From contig JBOGDS010000037.1 in the NCBI GenBank assembly GCA_050743075.1, positions 1-34,236 on the forward strand: a DNA stretch of 34,236 nucleotides. Direction: 5' to 3'. Below, in pieces: positions 32,022 through 34,236 of the stretch. How positions within the stretch are numbered: the stretch's first letter is position 1; the number at the start of each line of letters is the position of its first letter. This DNA is from JBOGDS01 sp050743075. Lineage in GTDB: Bacteria > Actinomycetota > Actinomycetes > Jiangellales > Jiangellaceae. The translations under genes were made by a program, and so were the position numbers. Below the pieces are notes generated by a model. It searched no databases and had not been told where the DNA came from. It worked only from the letters and a program-made list of their open reading frames with translations.

Positions 32022-33063
32022 GTGAAGCGGATCTGGCTGCGGGTCCCGTGGTCGACGAGCGTGGCGCGACCTTGACCGTCCCCGACGCCGGCCGCACGCT
32101 GCGCCGGGTGCGGCTGAGCCAGGACGCCGGACCGGCCGTGGCACCCGCCGAGTTCGCGAGGCACGGGAACCTGTGGCGGCTGCGCGTCGACCGGGGGGCG
32201 GTCGAGCGGAGTACCTGCTGGAGCTCCACCGCGCCGATGGTTCCGTCGACCGCACGCTCGACCCCCTCAACCCGGTCCGGGTCGGCGGCGTCTTCGGTGA
32301 CAAGTCGGTCGTGGAGTTCCCCGGGTACGAGCCGCCGCGCTGGCTCGGGACGGCGGCCCCGCCCGGACAGATGACGGCCTTCGCCGCGCGCAACGGTCAC
32401 CTCGGTGCCGAGGTCACGGGCTCGGTGTGGGTCCCGTCCGGCCTGGCCGACGGGCAGCCGGCTCCGTTGCTCGTCGTGCACGACGGGCCGGAGTACGACC
32501 GGCTGGCCGACCTGACGCGCTACCTCGCCGTCTGCATCGCGGGCGAGAAGGTGCCGCCGTTACGGGCCCTGCGCCTCCACCCCGGTGATCGCAACCACTG
32601 GTACGCGGCACATCCCGCGTACGCCCGGGCGCTCCACGAGGACGTACTGCCGGCGGTTCCCGGTGTCACGCGGCGGATCGGCATGGGGACCAGCCTGGGC
32701 GCGCTGGCGATGCTGCACGCCTACAGGCACGACCCGTCCGCGTTCGACGGCCTATTCCTGCAGTCGGGCAGCTTCTTCACCGAACGCACCGATCCGCAGG
32801 AGCGCCGCTTTCCGCAGTTCGCCGAGGTGACCCGCTTCGTCGGCGAGGTCCACGACGCCGGCGTCGGGGGATCGGGTCTGTTCAGCCTGACCTGCGGGCT
32901 GGGCGAGGAGAACCTCGCGTGCAACCGACTGATGGCCCGCACGCTGGCCGCGCTCGGGCATCGCGTTGCGCTGCACGGCGTCCGCGACGCGCACAACTAC
33001 ACGTGCTGGCGCGACGGCCTCGACCCACACCTGGCGGCGTTGCTGCGCGAGGCCCTGGCGTGA
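32022..33063 (+). pseudogene. Esterase-fold protein, read across apparent frameshifts
   Basis: An alpha/beta-hydrolase-fold esterase of the enterochelin-esterase type, about 345 residues if restored. The N-terminal part reads in one frame from at least 32048 (VVDERGATLTVPDAGR ... GNLWRLRVDRG). From ~32200 the homologous reading continues in another frame (EYLLELHRADGSVDRTLDP ... FPGYEPPRWLG) to the stop at 33063. Restoring one G in the six-G run 32193-32198, or at GCGGAG near 32207, joins them. The likely GTG start at 32022 (VKRIWL) is out of frame with 32048 and would need one more base near 32038-32040. The longest intact frame is 32173-33063. The nucleophile elbow GTSLGA has its Ser codon at 32691. 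It may be a sequencing artefact rather than a dead gene, because downstream reading is well preserved. Its stop overlaps the next esterase's GTG. Confidence 0.7.
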
Positions 33064-33803
33064 CGCGGCGGGCCGTCGACCTGTGGTCGCCGGCGATCGG
33101 GGCGGCCGGGTCCGTCGTCGCATTCGGCCGCTGGGGCCGGCCGGTGCTCGTGTTCCCGTCGGAGGGCGGGCACGCCACCGACTTCGAGTCGAACGGCATG
33201 GTCGACGCCGTCGCCTACCTGCTCGACGAGGGCCGGGTCAAGCTCTACTGCGTGGGCAGCGACGACGCCCAGTCGTGGTCGAACCGCGACGCCCCACTCG
33301 AGGAACGCGCCCGCCGGCACGGTGCGTACGAGTCGTGGATCGTCGAGCAGGTGGTGCCATGGATCCACGACGACTGCGGTGGGCCTGCCGACCTGGTCAC
33401 GGTCGGGTGCAGCCTGGGCGCCTTCCACGCGGCGAACTTCGCCCTCAAGCGGGCCGACCTGTTCCCGCAGGCGCTGTGCATGTCGGGCAACTACGATCCG
33501 GGCACCTTGCGCGGTTGGGGCGAGCGGGGCGATGCGACGTACTTCAACAACCCGATGGCCTACGTCGGCAACCTGCACGGAGACCACCTGAGCTGGTTGC
33601 GATCACGGGTGTACCTACTGCTGGTCTGCGGGCAGGGTAGGTGGGAAGACACCACGGGATCGCTGGCCGGCACGACGGCGTTCGCCGCCGAGCTCGCCGG
33701 CAAGGGCATCCCGCACGACCTCGACCTGTGGGGGCACGACGTGGCGCACGACTGGCCGTGGTGGCGGCGTCAGTTCGCCCACCATCTGCCGCAGTTCTGC
33801 TGA
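33060..33803 (+). CDS. Esterase-fold protein (second of pair)
   Basis: A 247-residue alpha/beta-hydrolase-like protein without a signal peptide. It has an N-terminal beta-sheet start (VDLWSPAIGAAGSVVAFG), GRPVLVFPSEGG, the nucleophile elbow VGCSLGAFHA with Ser118, a His226 in LWGHDVAHDWPWW, and the motif FNNPMAYV. It resembles small actinobacterial 'esterase family' proteins distantly related to Fes-type esterases. The substrate is unknown. The GTG start overlaps the stop of the first esterase, and the next gene begins 15 bp after it, so three genes form one operon. Confidence 0.82.
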   Translation: MTRRAVDLWSPAIGAAGSVVAFGRWGRPVLVFPSEGGHATDFESNGMVDAVAYLLDEGRVKLYCVGSDDAQSWSNRDAPLEERARRHGAYESWIVEQVVPWIHDDCGGPADLVTVGCSLGAFHAANFALKRADLFPQALCMSGNYDPGTLRGWGERGDATYFNNPMAYVGNLHGDHLSWLRSRVYLLLVCGQGRWEDTTGSLAGTTAFAAELAGKGIPHDLDLWGHDVAHDWPWWRRQFAHHLPQFC

Positions 33804-33817
33804 GACAGGAGGCGAGC

Positions 33818-34236
33818 ATGAGCAGACACCTGATCGGGCTCCTGCTCGGTACCGAGGAAGACTGGCCGGCCGCCTTCGAGACGCTGATGCGCCGCCTCGG
33901 CCCGGTCGACGGGCACACGTACGACGTCGAACGGATCACGATCGAGCCGTTCTACCTGCGCGACGAACCGCGACACGAGCTGGTCATCGACCGGCTGGCC
34001 TACTGGTACTACCACCCGCGCGAGTGGCTGAAGAAGGTCGCCCTGATGGACGACGTGTACCTGCTGAACAGCCCGTTCACGTTCCAGTCGATGGAGAAGC
34101 ATGCCGCGTACTGCGCGATGCTGCGCCTCGGCCTGAAGGTGCCCGACACCGTCCTCGTCCCCTTCAAGAACCCGCCCGACCACGCGAAGTACGCCTACAC
34201 GGCGGAGCGATACAACCGGCCCTTCGACCTCGACGT
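33818..34236 (+). CDS. Probable ATP-grasp enzyme, 3' partial
   Basis: 139 codons run off the right edge. The strong ribosome binding site AGGAGG (33807-33812) is 5 nt before the ATG. The visible part (MSRHLIGLLLGTEEDWPAAF, then IDRLAYWYYHPREWLKKV, FTFQSMEKHAAYCAMLRLGLKVPDT and ERYNRPFDLD) looks like the N-terminal pre-ATP domain of an ATP-grasp carboxylate-amine ligase, where a metabolite or peptide acid would be bound. The ATP-binding domain itself lies outside, so the assignment rests on resemblance of this region and is an inference. With two esterase-fold partners it suggests a small-molecule or peptide assembly and hydrolysis module. Confidence 0.6.
   Translation, partial: MSRHLIGLLLGTEEDWPAAFETLMRRLGPVDGHTYDVERITIEPFYLRDEPRHELVIDRLAYWYYHPREWLKKVALMDDVYLLNSPFTFQSMEKHAAYCAMLRLGLKVPDTVLVPFKNPPDHAKYAYTAERYNRPFDLD

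Noticed and set aside
1..34236. tRNA or rRNA genes
   Set aside because: I saw no TTCGA-type T-loop with a matching acceptor stem and no rRNA signature; this was judged by eye and a tRNA/rRNA scan would settle it.
1..34236. Insertion sequences or prophage genes
   Set aside because: No transposase, integrase or phage protein was recognised; the accessory signal is limited to repeats and the AbiEi-like gene.

Overview
This is a GC-rich stretch of an actinobacterial chromosome. GTG starts are frequent, third codon positions are strongly G/C, and many neighbouring genes share a 4-bp GTGA stop/start overlap. The block rplM-rpsI-glmM ... coaA, glmS, acpS-nnr-alr, tsaE, tsaB-rimI-tsaD is a classical actinobacterial housekeeping order, so most of the window is core genome rather than a mobile island. 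The genus cannot be fixed from this sequence alone; the TGATCAT-type intergenic hairpins remind me of Geodermatophilaceae-like genomes, but that is only an impression.

Layout. 1-4455: a two-component signalling cluster made of two tandem, partly near-identical NarL-type histidine kinases (the first cut by the window edge), a LuxR-type response regulator and a stand-alone receiver protein. 4478-5595: an AbiEi/DUF559-like gene on the minus strand, enclosed by two inverted copies of a ~54-nt palindromic repeat and carrying apparent single-base indels. 5645-7321: an ABC-F ATPase. 7401-13190: a very large secreted amylopullulanase with two complete GH13 catalytic domains and three X25 modules. 13212-15512 (minus): a 2-oxoglutarate/Fe(II) oxygenase and a TrpB2-type tryptophan synthase beta chain. 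15604-18147: a strong promoter, rplM, rpsI and glmM. 18148-18812: a gene-poor stretch with large inverted repeats and an orphan C-terminal coding fragment. 18813-20283 (minus): a PPOX/F420-type flavin-fold protein and coaA. 20319-22166: glmS. 22285-29702: a GNAT acetyltransferase (minus), then acpS, the nnrE-nnrD fusion, alr, an alpha/beta hydrolase, tsaE, tsaB, rimI and tsaD. 29699-31994: a short nucleoside-hydrolase-like protein and a GH3 lipoprotein. 32022-34236: two esterase-fold proteins and the start of a probable ATP-grasp enzyme, running off the right edge.

Functional links. glmS and glmM supply glucosamine phosphates for cell-wall precursors, alr supplies D-alanine, and the GH3 lipoprotein probably recycles or trims N-acetylhexosamine polymers. 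tsaE, tsaB and tsaD make the tRNA t6A modification, with rimI in its usual place beside them. coaA and acpS belong to coenzyme A synthesis and its use for carrier-protein activation. The nnr fusion repairs damaged NAD(P)H.

The least understood parts are the esterase-esterase-ATP-grasp operon at the right end, the repeat-bounded AbiEi-like gene, the family of TGATCAT-containing hairpins at gene ends (19266-19323, 22220-22269, 24580-24636), and the degenerate stretch at 18148-18812. Two genes (4549-5473 and 32022-33063) read as frameshifted. Several of the implied indels fall in G/C runs, so sequencing or assembly error is as likely as real decay.
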